Positions 7,855-17,668 of a stretch of DNA of 64,000 nucleotides are shown here, one piece after another. This DNA is from Cytomitobacter sp965233735 (GTDB lineage: Bacteria > Pseudomonadota > Alphaproteobacteria > CAJXXZ01 > 1604HC): positions 248,001 to 312,000 of the forward strand of contig OZ247501.1 in the NCBI GenBank assembly GCA_965233735.1, in the 5' to 3' direction. The notes beneath the pieces are model-generated. The model saw nothing but the letters and a program-made list of their open reading frames with translations, did no database searches and was not told where the DNA came from. The position numbers were made by a program, and so were the translations under genes. How positions within the stretch are numbered: the stretch's first letter is position 1; each line of letters starts with the position of its first letter.

Positions 7855-9066
7855 GTGTCTAATCAGAAAATAGGTTTTATTTCATTATCATCCATTATCA
7901 TTGGAAATATAATTGGAAGTGGTGTTTTGCTATTACCTAAAAAATTATCTGCCTTTGGAATGATAAGTATATGGTCATATGTTATTAGCGGACTTGGATT
8001 ACTTGCCATAGGACTTCTTTATTCTAAAATGCAAATATGGCTTAAATGTGAAGGAGTTCATGGCCCTATTCTCAAAGTGTTTGGAAAAAAATATGGGCAG
8101 TATGCAGCAATATTATATTGGATATCTGTTGTAGCTGGGAACGGAGCACTACTTACTAGTTTGTTTTCATATCTTGGACTTACAAGTGTTTCATTTGTAA
8201 TGTGTTTAATGTTATCAAGTTTTTTCTTCTTTTTGATGACCTTATTCAATTGTGTTGATATAAAATTAGTTAAAATTGTTGAAATTTTTGTAGCAATAGT
8301 TAAAGTTATTCCTTTAATCGGAATTCCATTAATATGCTTCTACAAAGCTTTTTTATCCAATGCTGATTTATCTGCAGTTTATAATCATATAAGCTTTTCA
8401 AGTGGAATTTCTCATACTTTATCTCATACTTTATGGGCGTTTTTAGGAATAGAAACAGCGATTGTAGTAGGAAGTAAAGTTTACAGACCTGAAAAAACAA
8501 TACCAAGAGCTATGATATTTAGCACTATTATTATTATTTTAATTTATACATTAGGTTTATGGACAATGATGAAATTACTTCCAGATTTAGCAAACTCTAA
8601 TGCTCCATATACAGACTTGTTTAAATATATAATTCCAGATTTTATGAAAAGTTTTGCATCCCCTATAATTACATCTTTAGCTATCTTTTTGATTTTAGGA
8701 TCTATTTATGGATGGGTATTCACAACTGGAGTTATAGTATCTGATGCAGCAGAAGATGGATTACTTCCTTCATTTTTATCTAAAAAGAACAAATTTGGAG
8801 CACCTGCAATAGCTTTGTCAATATCTTCAATGCTATCAGTTATATTTTTATTATTAACTCATCAAGAGGATATTTTTAATCACTTTGACAACATGATAAG
8901 CTTTTTAACTCTTTTGACATTTTTTATATATTTTTCAACAAATATTGCATTCTTCAAAGTTGTATTTCAAAAAAAAGATTTCACTTTCAGTAATTTATTT
9001 ATTGGAATCACTGCATTTATAGCAAGCATAACCGCAATTATAATCATTTCATCTAATTTGATTTAA
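7855..9066 (+). CDS. AdiC-like amino acid/polyamine antiporter (APC superfamily)
   Basis: A 403-aa membrane protein with about 12 helices. The first helix carries GNIIGSGVLLLP, the APC substrate-binding loop GxIxGSG. Helix 6 has TLWAFLGIE and helix 8 has YGWVFTTG. These tryptophans line up with Trp202 and Trp293 of the arginine/agmatine exchanger AdiC, and the downstream DAAEDGLLPSFLSK segment also matches. It is therefore probably a basic amino acid exchanger. The start is a GTG directly after an in-frame TGA. An ATG at 7851 opens only a three-codon frame, so the native ATG may have been lost to a small indel. There is no clear ribosome binding site. Confidence 0.85.
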   Translation: MSNQKIGFISLSSIIIGNIIGSGVLLLPKKLSAFGMISIWSYVISGLGLLAIGLLYSKMQIWLKCEGVHGPILKVFGKKYGQYAAILYWISVVAGNGALLTSLFSYLGLTSVSFVMCLMLSSFFFFLMTLFNCVDIKLVKIVEIFVAIVKVIPLIGIPLICFYKAFLSNADLSAVYNHISFSSGISHTLSHTLWAFLGIETAIVVGSKVYRPEKTIPRAMIFSTIIIILIYTLGLWTMMKLLPDLANSNAPYTDLFKYIIPDFMKSFASPIITSLAIFLILGSIYGWVFTTGVIVSDAAEDGLLPSFLSKKNKFGAPAIALSISSMLSVIFLLLTHQEDIFNHFDNMISFLTLLTFFIYFSTNIAFFKVVFQKKDFTFSNLFIGITAFIASITAIIIISSNLI

Positions 9067-9140
9067 CAACATCAAAATACATTAACCAATCATTCATATT
9101 TACTTTATATTATTTAAACTACATAACATGGAGAAATTGA

Positions 9141-10610
9141 ATGTCGAAAATTTTTAGTTTGTTTTTATTAATTACGAGCATGTATGGAGCTGATGAAGAT
9201 GGAATATCTATTTCAAGCAATCAAAGTTTCCAAACTTTAGAGTATTTTTTTAATAATAAATCACTATCTATTCAAAAAGATACAATGGATCATAGCGAAA
9301 ATCAAAGCATGGGAAGAAGGCAAGCTAGCACTTCAACTAGTGCTGGAATTGCTGATAGCCAAGGGATAGTTGACACAAGCTCAGTTGCTGATACATATCA
9401 ATCCAAAAAAAAACAAAACCTTTCTAGAAAACTTAGCATGCAATCTATAGCTTCAACTAGTGCTGGAGTTGCTGATAGCCAAGGAATAGTTGATACAAGT
9501 TCATTTACTGATAACTCTCACTCAAAAAACAAATATAGTCTTTCCAAGAAGCCTAGCATTCAATCTATAGCTTCAACTAGCGCAGGAATTGCTGATAGCC
9601 AAGGTCACATACCAGCTATTGGAAGCCCTTTTGATGATGAGTTAATACCAATTGGGCATAATGATTTTGATGTTTTAGAGAAAACTCACTCTTCTTTTGA
9701 GTCATCTAGCAAAAAAAATAATAACTTTCCAGGGCAAAATTCAACTTTTGGAGAAAAAAGCACTCAAAAGCGATTGTCTAAAGAAGATTTGTCAGAATTA
9801 GAAAAATCTATAAATGAAGAACATAATAAATTAAATAGATTGAACACAATGCCACAGTCTACCCCTACTCCATCTGAAATAAATGCTATAGTTGAAAATC
9901 ATGATAGAGTACAAAGAGAATTTGATGAAATTTTACTAAACAGAAATAATTTAATGAATGAACTATATGCAACAAAAAAAGCTATGGAAAAAGTTCCTCA
10001 AGAATTTAGAGAAGAATTAATTAAAGAAGAACAAGAGTTAATAGAAAAAATTGCTAAAATAGATGCAGCGATTCATCAATCAAAAAGTACTCCAAAAGAA
10101 ACACCTATTTCAAAAGAAAAAGATTCTCCTATAACTCCAAATACTGTATATGAAATGACTAAAAGATTTGAAGGAAGGTCACCAAACCAAATTCCAATAG
10201 AAATAGAAACACCTACACCTACAGCTCCTAGATTAGAAAATAATGATGATACACAAACCACAGTCATAAATATAAATACAAAACTTAAAAAAGATTCAGA
10301 AATCTCTAATCAATCTAATAGCACATCTGGAAATATAGAAGAAGATACACCCAACCCTCCTTCTTCACCACAGAATATAGACAAAAATCCTCAAGAAGAG
10401 ATCAATTCAAATGAAAATCAATCACCAAAAAATTCAGATCTTAATGACATATCAACACATGATGTTAAGATATCAAATGAAGAAATAAAAGAAATAAATA
10501 ATGACAAACCAAAAGAGTTGGAAAATAATAACAAATCACCAAAACCTTTACCAAAAAGACCAGCAACATCAAAGCAAAGTGGATGCTGTGAAGGTTGCAT
10601 AATTTCATAA
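9141..10610 (+). CDS. secreted repeat protein ending in a eukaryotic CaaX box (candidate effector)
   Basis: A 489-aa protein of unknown family. Residues 1-16 (MSKIFSLFLLITSMYG) form a Sec signal peptide. A 40-residue repeat occurs about 2.3 times (residues about 62-156), each with the core STSAGIADSQG. Residues 208-310 are predicted coiled coil, and 325-475 are Pro/Ser/Asn/Glu-rich and disordered. The last ten residues are SGCCEGCIIS, preceded by a basic KPLPKRP stretch. CIIS fits CaaX farnesylation, and the adjacent cysteine pair resembles palmitoylation sites of Ras proteins (yeast Ras2 ends CCIIS). GGAG at 9130-9133 gives a good ribosome binding site. How it would leave the cell beyond Sec export is unknown. 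Confidence 0.75.
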   Translation: MSKIFSLFLLITSMYGADEDGISISSNQSFQTLEYFFNNKSLSIQKDTMDHSENQSMGRRQASTSTSAGIADSQGIVDTSSVADTYQSKKKQNLSRKLSMQSIASTSAGVADSQGIVDTSSFTDNSHSKNKYSLSKKPSIQSIASTSAGIADSQGHIPAIGSPFDDELIPIGHNDFDVLEKTHSSFESSSKKNNNFPGQNSTFGEKSTQKRLSKEDLSELEKSINEEHNKLNRLNTMPQSTPTPSEINAIVENHDRVQREFDEILLNRNNLMNELYATKKAMEKVPQEFREELIKEEQELIEKIAKIDAAIHQSKSTPKETPISKEKDSPITPNTVYEMTKRFEGRSPNQIPIEIETPTPTAPRLENNDDTQTTVININTKLKKDSEISNQSNSTSGNIEEDTPNPPSSPQNIDKNPQEEINSNENQSPKNSDLNDISTHDVKISNEEIKEINNDKPKELENNNKSPKPLPKRPATSKQSGCCEGCIIS

Positions 10611-10961
10611 TCAAATAAGTATACAAAATAACTTAAATCAACTGAATTACTTTTGTAACCTTTAAATTTTTTTTAATAATTTCATATTGCGTTAAAATAC
10701 ATATTTTTATAATTCTACTTTATTATCAATATAATCATTATGATAAAAAATTCACTATTTATTTCCACGTTTATATACATTAGAAAGCTTATTATTTTTA
10801 AATTAATTTATTAATATTATGATTTTTGTTTTAACTATTTTTAACCAAATGTTATGATTTTTCAACTTCAACATTTGTGATTTTATTTTTCTAAATAATT
10901 TACAAAAATAATATATATCATAAAAACTAGTCTTTAATTAACGAAAAGATTAAAAGAATTA
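10611..10961. other. 351-bp AT-rich intergenic region, no gene seen
   Basis: It lies between the convergent CaaX-protein gene and rpsD. All frames are short and interrupted. I see no tRNA, no GC-rich hairpin with T-tract and no repeat. It may hold the terminators of both flanking units or the remains of a lost gene. Confidence 0.5.
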
Positions 10962-11582
10962 TTATATCGATCTAGAATATAGTTCGATAACCATAGGCAT
11001 ATCCATAATAGCAGCATATGGAACTTCTTTAATTTCATCAGGAAATTTCACTAATGAACCAGATAAACCACTATCATCTGCAGAGAAATAAGCAGGAACA
11101 TCACGCTCTTTCAATTCAATAGCATATTTCACTACTCCCAAAGATTTAGAAGCTTCTTTGATCTCTATTTTATCACCAGGTGAAACCAAATAAGACGGAA
11201 TGTCTACTTTTCTACCATTGACTAAAATATGTCCATGAGTAACTAGCTGTCTAGATCCAAAAATAGTTGCAGACCATTTAAGTCTGTAAACACAAGCATC
11301 TAATCTACTTTCAAGCATTTTAACTAAATTGATACCAGTGTCTCCTTTTTGATTATCAGCAAGTTTAAAGAACCTTTTAAATTGTCCCTCTTTCATTCCA
11401 TAATAATGTCTGAATTTTTGCTTAGCAATTAATTGAAGAGCATAGTTAGATAATTTCTTTCTTCTTCTACTTCCATGTTGACCAGGTCTACTTTGTCTTT
11501 TATTATACGGACTTTTATCCCTGCCCCACAGATTAACTCCGAATGCTCTATCTACCTTAAATTTGGCTCTTATCAAATGCAT
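10962..11582 (-). CDS. rpsD: 30S ribosomal protein S4
   Basis: Primary 16S rRNA-binding assembly protein of the small subunit. The 206-aa sequence has the typical N-terminal segment NLWGRDKSPYNKRQSRPGQHG. The S4 RNA-binding domain (about residues 95-155) carries SRLDACVYRLKWSATIFGSRQLVTHGH split over the family motif. Length is normal. It lies 40 nt downstream of addA on the same strand and may be read from the hppA-addB-addA transcript, but an own promoter is possible. Confidence 0.97.
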   Translation of the reverse strand: MHLIRAKFKVDRAFGVNLWGRDKSPYNKRQSRPGQHGSRRRKKLSNYALQLIAKQKFRHYYGMKEGQFKRFFKLADNQKGDTGINLVKMLESRLDACVYRLKWSATIFGSRQLVTHGHILVNGRKVDIPSYLVSPGDKIEIKEASKSLGVVKYAIELKERDVPAYFSADDSGLSGSLVKFPDEIKEVPYAAIMDMPMVIELYSRSI

Positions 11583-11622
11583 TCAACCTCCATAATTCAC
11601 ACCAGTGAAAACACTTATATAA

Positions 11623-13731
11623 TCATAATAACTTTTTCATATTTTTTGTCAATTCTGCACCTAAATTAATATAGTCATTTTTATATGCATTTTTTAAAAT
11701 TTGAGCAAAATCATTACTAACAGTAAAGATATACAACTGCTCTCTTGCTCTTGTAAGAGCTACATACATCAACCTTGTAGATTTATCTTGAGATTTGTCT
11801 TTATTTTCATTATATATATTTTTATATTCAAGATTAGACTTATCTGGAAATAATATCATTCCATTCTCAATTAAAATATCTGATTGATATTCATGTTTAT
11901 TGTTATCAAAAATCATTACAATTGGTGATTCTAGCCCTTTTGAAGAGTGTATTGTTTTAATTCTGATTCCATCTTCATTGTTTTTAATATTGCTTCTGAG
12001 TCCATCAATATAATTAAAAAATTCAAACCATGAAAATCCTTGAAACTTATTTATTAATTCCCAGAAATATAAAATAGAGTCATAAGATGTTTTTATCATA
12101 TAATCTCCATAATTATTATGAAAAATCAAATTAGAATAAAAACCTATAATATCTTTAGGATAAGATCTACACAACTCAATAAATTCTAATAAATTTTTAT
12201 GTTTTTCATTATAGCTTTGCACACCTTCTGTGAAAAAATTCTCCAAATCATAATATTGCCAACAAAAAAATGACCCTTTAAGAAGTGAAGCCAGTGCAAT
12301 TTCATCATTAAACAAAACATATTTTGATACATTTATAAGGTCTTGTATGAATTCATCCTGTATTAAATTAAAAGGATTTTCTTGTATTTTTATTCCCGCT
12401 TCTTTTAGTTTTTGAATTAATTGAAATGATGACTTATTTCTTCTTTTAATTAGAATTAAAATATCCCTCTCTTCAATAAGCTTCTTTATTTCAAATAAAT
12501 AGCATCCTCCTAATAAGAATTTAACTTTATCAATCAAATTGGAAATGTTATCTAAAGGTGAAATATTAACTTCAACTCTACCAGAAAAACTCACAGCTGA
12601 CTCATGTATAGTAGGATATTTAGTTGATGACATAATTTTATCTACAAAATTTAAAATAACATAAGATGTTCTGTATGATTTTTTCAAATCAATATGTTCA
12701 AATTCAGCATTATAATCATCAGAAAATAATTTCAAATCTTTATATGTTTTGAAAAACAAATCATCATCAGAGTTTTGAAAAGAATATATTCCTTGTTTCT
12801 CATCTCCAACAATGTACAAATCACAACCAACACTAAAATAAATTTCTTTAAATAACCTAATAACAATATCCCATTGAGCTTTAGATAAATCTTGAGCTTC
12901 ATCTACAAAAATATGCTTTATTTTCATTATATTGCTCAAATTATCAAAATTAACTTGATTTAATAAATCATTAAAATCTAATAAATCATTGGTAGACTTT
13001 TCTTTTTTGTATTTCTCCTTAACCTGATACGCAAATTTAGTTATCAAGTTGGATCTCAGTGAACTATGAAACTCTCTATAATTATGAAAAACATCATACA
13101 TATTTTCACAAAACTCATTTATCCATAATTTTTCATCAGGAAATTTTTTTGCCCATTTAACAGAATATAATCTTTTTCTTAAAGACCCATCTTTAGTTAT
13201 TAAAACCTCAAATATTTCAGTAATATTATCTGATTTAATAGCCATTAATTTTTTCTCTAAACTATCGCCCTGTTGAATTGCTTCTATAATATAATTTGGA
13301 ATTTCAATTTTATTCCACTTAAATGTATCTTTGGATAAAACAGTATCACTAACTTTATAATTTTTATTAACAATTTCAATTACTTTGCTAATTATATCTG
13401 GCCACTCATTAATTAATAAAGAAATTGCATCAAACCATATATCCTGCTTTAAAAAATCATTTATTATTTGTTTTATCATGTCTTCTGATTCTTTAGAATC
13501 AATAATTCTTTTATTTTTAAAAAATGTATTACAAAAACTATGAATAGTATGACAATTTACTGTGCTAGAAACATCTTGTAACCTATTTTTCATTTCATTT
13601 GCAGCGGTATTACTAAAACTAATGCATAAAATTTCATACCCTGAAGATCCACTTAAAATTAAATCTTTAATCTTACGAACTAAATTATAAGTTTTTCCAG
13701 TTCCAGCAGACGCACTAACCCAAGTTATCAT
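11623..13731 (-). CDS. addA: UvrD-family helicase AddA, lacking the C-terminal nuclease
   Basis: Superfamily 1 helicase of the RecBCD-like AddAB complex. At 702 aa it is far shorter than typical AddA (over 1,100). The N-terminus has Walker A in SASAGTGKT (residues 6-14), characteristic of AddA. Walker B is in FVDEAQDLSKAQWD, followed by GDEKQGIYSFQNSD, SYRTS, KTIHSSKGLE and VALTRAREQLYIF. The protein ends shortly after this last helicase motif, so the PD-(D/E)XK nuclease domain is missing. Its start lies inside addB (17-nt overlap), confirming the pair. It is probably still a double-strand-break helicase; whether it can process ends is doubtful. Confidence 0.85.
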   Translation of the reverse strand: MITWVSASAGTGKTYNLVRKIKDLILSGSSGYEILCISFSNTAANEMKNRLQDVSSTVNCHTIHSFCNTFFKNKRIIDSKESEDMIKQIINDFLKQDIWFDAISLLINEWPDIISKVIEIVNKNYKVSDTVLSKDTFKWNKIEIPNYIIEAIQQGDSLEKKLMAIKSDNITEIFEVLITKDGSLRKRLYSVKWAKKFPDEKLWINEFCENMYDVFHNYREFHSSLRSNLITKFAYQVKEKYKKEKSTNDLLDFNDLLNQVNFDNLSNIMKIKHIFVDEAQDLSKAQWDIVIRLFKEIYFSVGCDLYIVGDEKQGIYSFQNSDDDLFFKTYKDLKLFSDDYNAEFEHIDLKKSYRTSYVILNFVDKIMSSTKYPTIHESAVSFSGRVEVNISPLDNISNLIDKVKFLLGGCYLFEIKKLIEERDILILIKRRNKSSFQLIQKLKEAGIKIQENPFNLIQDEFIQDLINVSKYVLFNDEIALASLLKGSFFCWQYYDLENFFTEGVQSYNEKHKNLLEFIELCRSYPKDIIGFYSNLIFHNNYGDYMIKTSYDSILYFWELINKFQGFSWFEFFNYIDGLRSNIKNNEDGIRIKTIHSSKGLESPIVMIFDNNKHEYQSDILIENGMILFPDKSNLEYKNIYNENKDKSQDKSTRLMYVALTRAREQLYIFTVSNDFAQILKNAYKNDYINLGAELTKNMKKLL

Positions 13732-15469
13732 AAGACCTCATTAAATTTAAAAAGCGATAATTTTGATCTATATTTTGAAAGTGAGGCTTAGATGATGTTA
13801 AAGCAAAATGATTGTTTAATTTATTTTCTAAATCATAAAGATCAATGCTTCCTATATCTGCAAAAAACAATCCATTAGAAGTGATAAAACAGATCTCTGC
13901 TGTGCAAATATTATGTTTGTGCAACATTTTGCTAAGTGATAAAATCAACACATTTACATGCATATTTCTCATATTTACAATATGTGACTGTAAAAAATTA
14001 CTATCGTATATGAATTTGAATATTATTGCATTTCTTCCATTTAAAAATAAATAGTCATAGTATGATGATATATCAAAACAAAGAACATTATTTTTTATAG
14101 TCATACTAGATTTTATATATTTAGTTTTTTTATATTTCTGGATGCTTTTATCTTCTATATATACGTTTATTTTTTCAATTAAATTGAAAACTTTAGACAT
14201 TATCTTTAATTTATCAAGCAAAGGTATTACATTTTTTTCAAAATACAAAAAAACAACATCTTTTCCAAAAGAATCTAAAAATAAAAATATTATTTTTTGA
14301 ACATGCATAGAAATATTTTCTTCTATTGAATAATTCATAGATTTTAAACTTAAAATAGATTTTGTATACAATAAAATAATATCATCAAGACTATTTATAA
14401 ACTCATAAGATTTTAAAGGTTTTAACTTTCTATTCAAAGTAGGCAAGCTGAATTTACATTTCAAATCAGTTTTTTTTGACTTTTCAACGCATTTATTATT
14501 CTCTTTTTTGATATCATTATTATTTAATAAGTACATAATATTATAAGTATTAATATCAATTGAATTGTAATATGAAGCTTCATAATTCACAAAATTATTG
14601 CAAAAATTAATAAAAATTCTATCATTCTCACCAAAAGTATTTGCTATAGAAGCAATGTGTAAATTTTCACCATTTATCCAAGGAATTGCTTCCAAAGGAA
14701 CTATATATTTTCTTGACTTTAAATCACTATTTTTTTCATTTTTATTTATAATTTTTATTAACAAGTTTATATAATCATTATTGGAAATGTTTTCATTACA
14801 ATACTGTTTTATATAAACTCCAAATTTATCAACACAAGAATTTAAAAAAGCTATATTCAACTTGCTAATCAAATTTTTGTGCTCACTCCAAATTTCTCCT
14901 ACATTTAAATTATAACTATTTAATATTCCAATATATACTTTGTCGATTGAATATAATTTCATTATCTCAGAATTTTCATAATTCCTATTTAGGTTGAAAA
15001 ATAATTTTGAAATTTGAATAAAAGTAAACATTTGATAGCCATTCAACTTATATTCATTAAACATACATAAATCATCACTCATAGCCAACAAAGTGTTGCA
15101 TAGCATAGAATTATTAGATGCAACATAATAACTCTCATAATTTTGAATTTTATTACTTATATACTTAGCTTCTTCTAATACATTATCAAATTTCAAACAA
15201 GAATAAATATTGTGACTATCTTTTAAAACATAAACTTTTTCACTATCTATATAAGATAAAGCCTTTGTTTGAACCTCAGTTAAAATAAATTTTGTTTTAT
15301 TTGAAAAATATTTAATATCAAATTCTATTCCATTTAAAAAATCAATCACAATGTCTTTTTTAAAAAACTGAACACTTAAATTAGGAAAAGATTTTTTAAT
15401 CCAAAAAACCATAGAGTCATCTATGGAAATAAGAATATCAGCATCTTCAATAAATTTAATGAAAGACAT
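13715..15469 (-). CDS. addB: degenerate AddB-like subunit
   Basis: A 584-aa, very divergent protein. I assign it to AddB from position (between hppA and addA, 17-nt overlap with addA) and from weak family landmarks. These are an EAKYISNKI...YYVASNNSMLCNTLL segment (residues about 95-135) like the AddB nucleotide-domain start, a middle ENLHIASIANTFGENDR segment where AddB has LGGLNEG, and a C-terminal region where the nuclease should be. The catalytic DYKTG motif is replaced by IIFKF, and the four Fe-S cysteines are not evident. It is about half the usual length. Its ATG overlaps the hppA stop by one base. It is either a structural relic or a decaying gene kept in frame. Confidence 0.55.
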   Translation of the reverse strand: MSFIKFIEDADILISIDDSMVFWIKKSFPNLSVQFFKKDIVIDFLNGIEFDIKYFSNKTKFILTEVQTKALSYIDSEKVYVLKDSHNIYSCLKFDNVLEEAKYISNKIQNYESYYVASNNSMLCNTLLAMSDDLCMFNEYKLNGYQMFTFIQISKLFFNLNRNYENSEIMKLYSIDKVYIGILNSYNLNVGEIWSEHKNLISKLNIAFLNSCVDKFGVYIKQYCNENISNNDYINLLIKIINKNEKNSDLKSRKYIVPLEAIPWINGENLHIASIANTFGENDRIFINFCNNFVNYEASYYNSIDINTYNIMYLLNNNDIKKENNKCVEKSKKTDLKCKFSLPTLNRKLKPLKSYEFINSLDDIILLYTKSILSLKSMNYSIEENISMHVQKIIFLFLDSFGKDVVFLYFEKNVIPLLDKLKIMSKVFNLIEKINVYIEDKSIQKYKKTKYIKSSMTIKNNVLCFDISSYYDYLFLNGRNAIIFKFIYDSNFLQSHIVNMRNMHVNVLILSLSKMLHKHNICTAEICFITSNGLFFADIGSIDLYDLENKLNNHFALTSSKPHFQNIDQNYRFLNLMRSYDNLG

Positions 15470-17526
15470 TACCCAAATAATAAAGTGATCATTAATATGG
15501 CTATAATATTAACCATTTTTATCATAGGGTTTAATGCAGGACCAGCTGTATCCTTATATGGATCTCCAACAGTATCCCCTGTTACAGCAGCTTTATGAGC
15601 ATCAGAACCTTTTCCACCAGCAAATCCTGACTCTATATATTTCTTTGCATTATCCCATGCTCCACCACCAGTAGTCATAGATATGGCTAATAGAACACCA
15701 ACCAAAGTAACTCCAGTAATAAGGCCACCTAAACCAGCAAATGCATTGTTAAACTTATCATATCCATAAGTAGAGAACATACAAATTATGAAAAAACTAA
15801 TTGTAACCCCTAACACAGCAGAAACAGGAGCAAACATTCCCCTAATAGACTTTTCTGTGATTAAGTTAACAGTGCTTTCATAATCAGGCTTTTCTTCTTT
15901 TGTCATGATTTTAGGATTATTTTTGAATTGACTTCTAACTTCTTCAACAACAGCTTCTCCAATTACAGCCACTGATTTCATAGAAAAAGAACTATACCAG
16001 TAAGTTAAAGCTCCACCTATAAAAAGACCAGAAACAACAAAAATATTATCAAGCATGAAAATTGTTTTAGATAATTTTGCTAAATCATATGTATCTTGAA
16101 CATATGTATATAATATAATCACAGATGCCAAAGCAGTAGATCCAACTGCATATCCTTTTGTCAAAGCCTTAGTTGTATTTCCTAATTCATCTAATTCATC
16201 AGTCACAGCACGAACATCATTATCTTGTTCTGACATTTCTGCAATTCCACCAGCATTATCCGTAATAGGACCATAAGCATCTAATGCAACTATAGAAGTG
16301 ATTAAACCAAGCATGGAAATAACACTCATTCCTACTCCAGCAAGACCAAAAACAGAATGAGAAACCAACATTGACACAACAATAGAAGTTATTATTCCAA
16401 AACAAGATTCCATAGATACAGAAAGTCCTGTAATAATATTCATTGCATGACCAGAATTAGATGCTCTCGCAATTGATTGAACCGGCTTACAATCGCTTGA
16501 TGTATAATAATTTGTAATAAATACCAATGCAAATGTTGCAAATACACCCATAAGAAATGGAATGGATAAAAACGTAGCAGCTTTTATAGAGTTACTCAAA
16601 AAATAAGAAACAGTAAAATTCAAAAATGTACTAATAAGAGCAGACCTTACTAATATAGATAATAAAGTATTTCTAGGATTTGATTTCATCTTGCTTACAG
16701 ATAAAAGAGCTAAATAACATCCTAATCCACAAACTAGAGCAATAATAAATGGATAAATAATCCAATTTCCATCAGTTTGTTTTGAAAAAGAACGCATAAT
16801 GCATAAAACAGCCATAAAACCTACTATGTAAGTTTCAAACAAATCAGCAGAAGTTCCAGCACAGTCTCCTACGTTATCACCTACATTATCAGCAATAACA
16901 GCAGGATTTCTTGGATCATCTTCTGGTATGTTTTTTTCAATTTTACCAACTAAGTCAGCACCAACATCAGCAGCTTTGGTGAAAATTCCTCCACCTAATC
17001 TAGCAAACACTGACACAACAGAGGCTCCAAAACTTAATCCTAACAATAAATTGATTACTTTATCTAAAGAAACTCCATTGATTAACAGAAATAAAGATAA
17101 AGAAACACACATCATAGAAATTCCACCAACAATTAAACCAGTAGATTTTCCAGCTCTTAATGCCATATTAAAGGCTGTTGCCAAACCTTTTTTAGCCTCT
17201 TGAGCAGTTCGTACATTGCTAATTACAGCTATGTGCATTCCAATGACTCCACATAATCCAGACAAGAAACTTCCCATGAAAAACCCAGAAATCACATAAA
17301 AATCAAATAAAAATGACATTAGTAATCCACATGCCAAAACCACAGCTGAAACATAAGTATATTGCTTTTTTAAATAAGCATTAGATGCCACTCTAATAGC
17401 ATTTCCTATATCTTCCATAGCGCTATCTTTAACAGCAATGTTTACAATGTTTTTATAATAAAAATATGCATGAATCAAAGGTAGTAAAAACCCCAACCCA
17501 AAGCAAAGATAAATCAAATTTAACAT
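15469..17526 (-). CDS. hppA: proton-translocating pyrophosphatase, K+-independent type
   Basis: Membrane pump that couples pyrophosphate hydrolysis to proton export. The 685-aa protein has about 15-16 helices. It carries the substrate-binding motif DVGADLVGKIEKNIPEDDPR, then the DNVGDNVGDCAG Asp cluster, and a C-terminal DNAKKYIE plus GDTVGDPYKDTAGP. The residue that separates the two subclasses is Lys in GNTTKALTKGYA, the mark of K+-independent enzymes. It heads the minus-strand run hppA-addB-addA. It gives the cell energy from biosynthetic PPi, common in obligate intracellular alphaproteobacteria. Confidence 0.96.
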   Translation of the reverse strand: MLNLIYLCFGLGFLLPLIHAYFYYKNIVNIAVKDSAMEDIGNAIRVASNAYLKKQYTYVSAVVLACGLLMSFLFDFYVISGFFMGSFLSGLCGVIGMHIAVISNVRTAQEAKKGLATAFNMALRAGKSTGLIVGGISMMCVSLSLFLLINGVSLDKVINLLLGLSFGASVVSVFARLGGGIFTKAADVGADLVGKIEKNIPEDDPRNPAVIADNVGDNVGDCAGTSADLFETYIVGFMAVLCIMRSFSKQTDGNWIIYPFIIALVCGLGCYLALLSVSKMKSNPRNTLLSILVRSALISTFLNFTVSYFLSNSIKAATFLSIPFLMGVFATFALVFITNYYTSSDCKPVQSIARASNSGHAMNIITGLSVSMESCFGIITSIVVSMLVSHSVFGLAGVGMSVISMLGLITSIVALDAYGPITDNAGGIAEMSEQDNDVRAVTDELDELGNTTKALTKGYAVGSTALASVIILYTYVQDTYDLAKLSKTIFMLDNIFVVSGLFIGGALTYWYSSFSMKSVAVIGEAVVEEVRSQFKNNPKIMTKEEKPDYESTVNLITEKSIRGMFAPVSAVLGVTISFFIICMFSTYGYDKFNNAFAGLGGLITGVTLVGVLLAISMTTGGGAWDNAKKYIESGFAGGKGSDAHKAAVTGDTVGDPYKDTAGPALNPMIKMVNIIAILMITLLFG

Positions 17527-17633
17527 TCATTCTCCCTTTTAAGAAAGATTTACATACTAAATCAAAGTAATCAAGATTTAAAACAAGTTTATATATATTC
17601 ATATCTAATATTAACGTGATTTTTGAAAGCCAT

Positions 17634-17654
17634 TTTTCCACAGGCTGTGGAAAA
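17634..17654. repeat. perfect 10+1+10 palindrome of two DnaA-box-like sequences
   Basis: TTTTCCACAG, a single G, then CTGTGGAAAA. Each arm contains TTTTCCACA, one base from the DnaA box TTATCCACA, in inverted orientation. It lies in the divergent control region between hppA and mraZ, just upstream of the MraZ repeats. It could bind DnaA or another dimeric regulator. Confidence 0.6.
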
Positions 17655-17668
17655 CCCTGTTGACAAAT

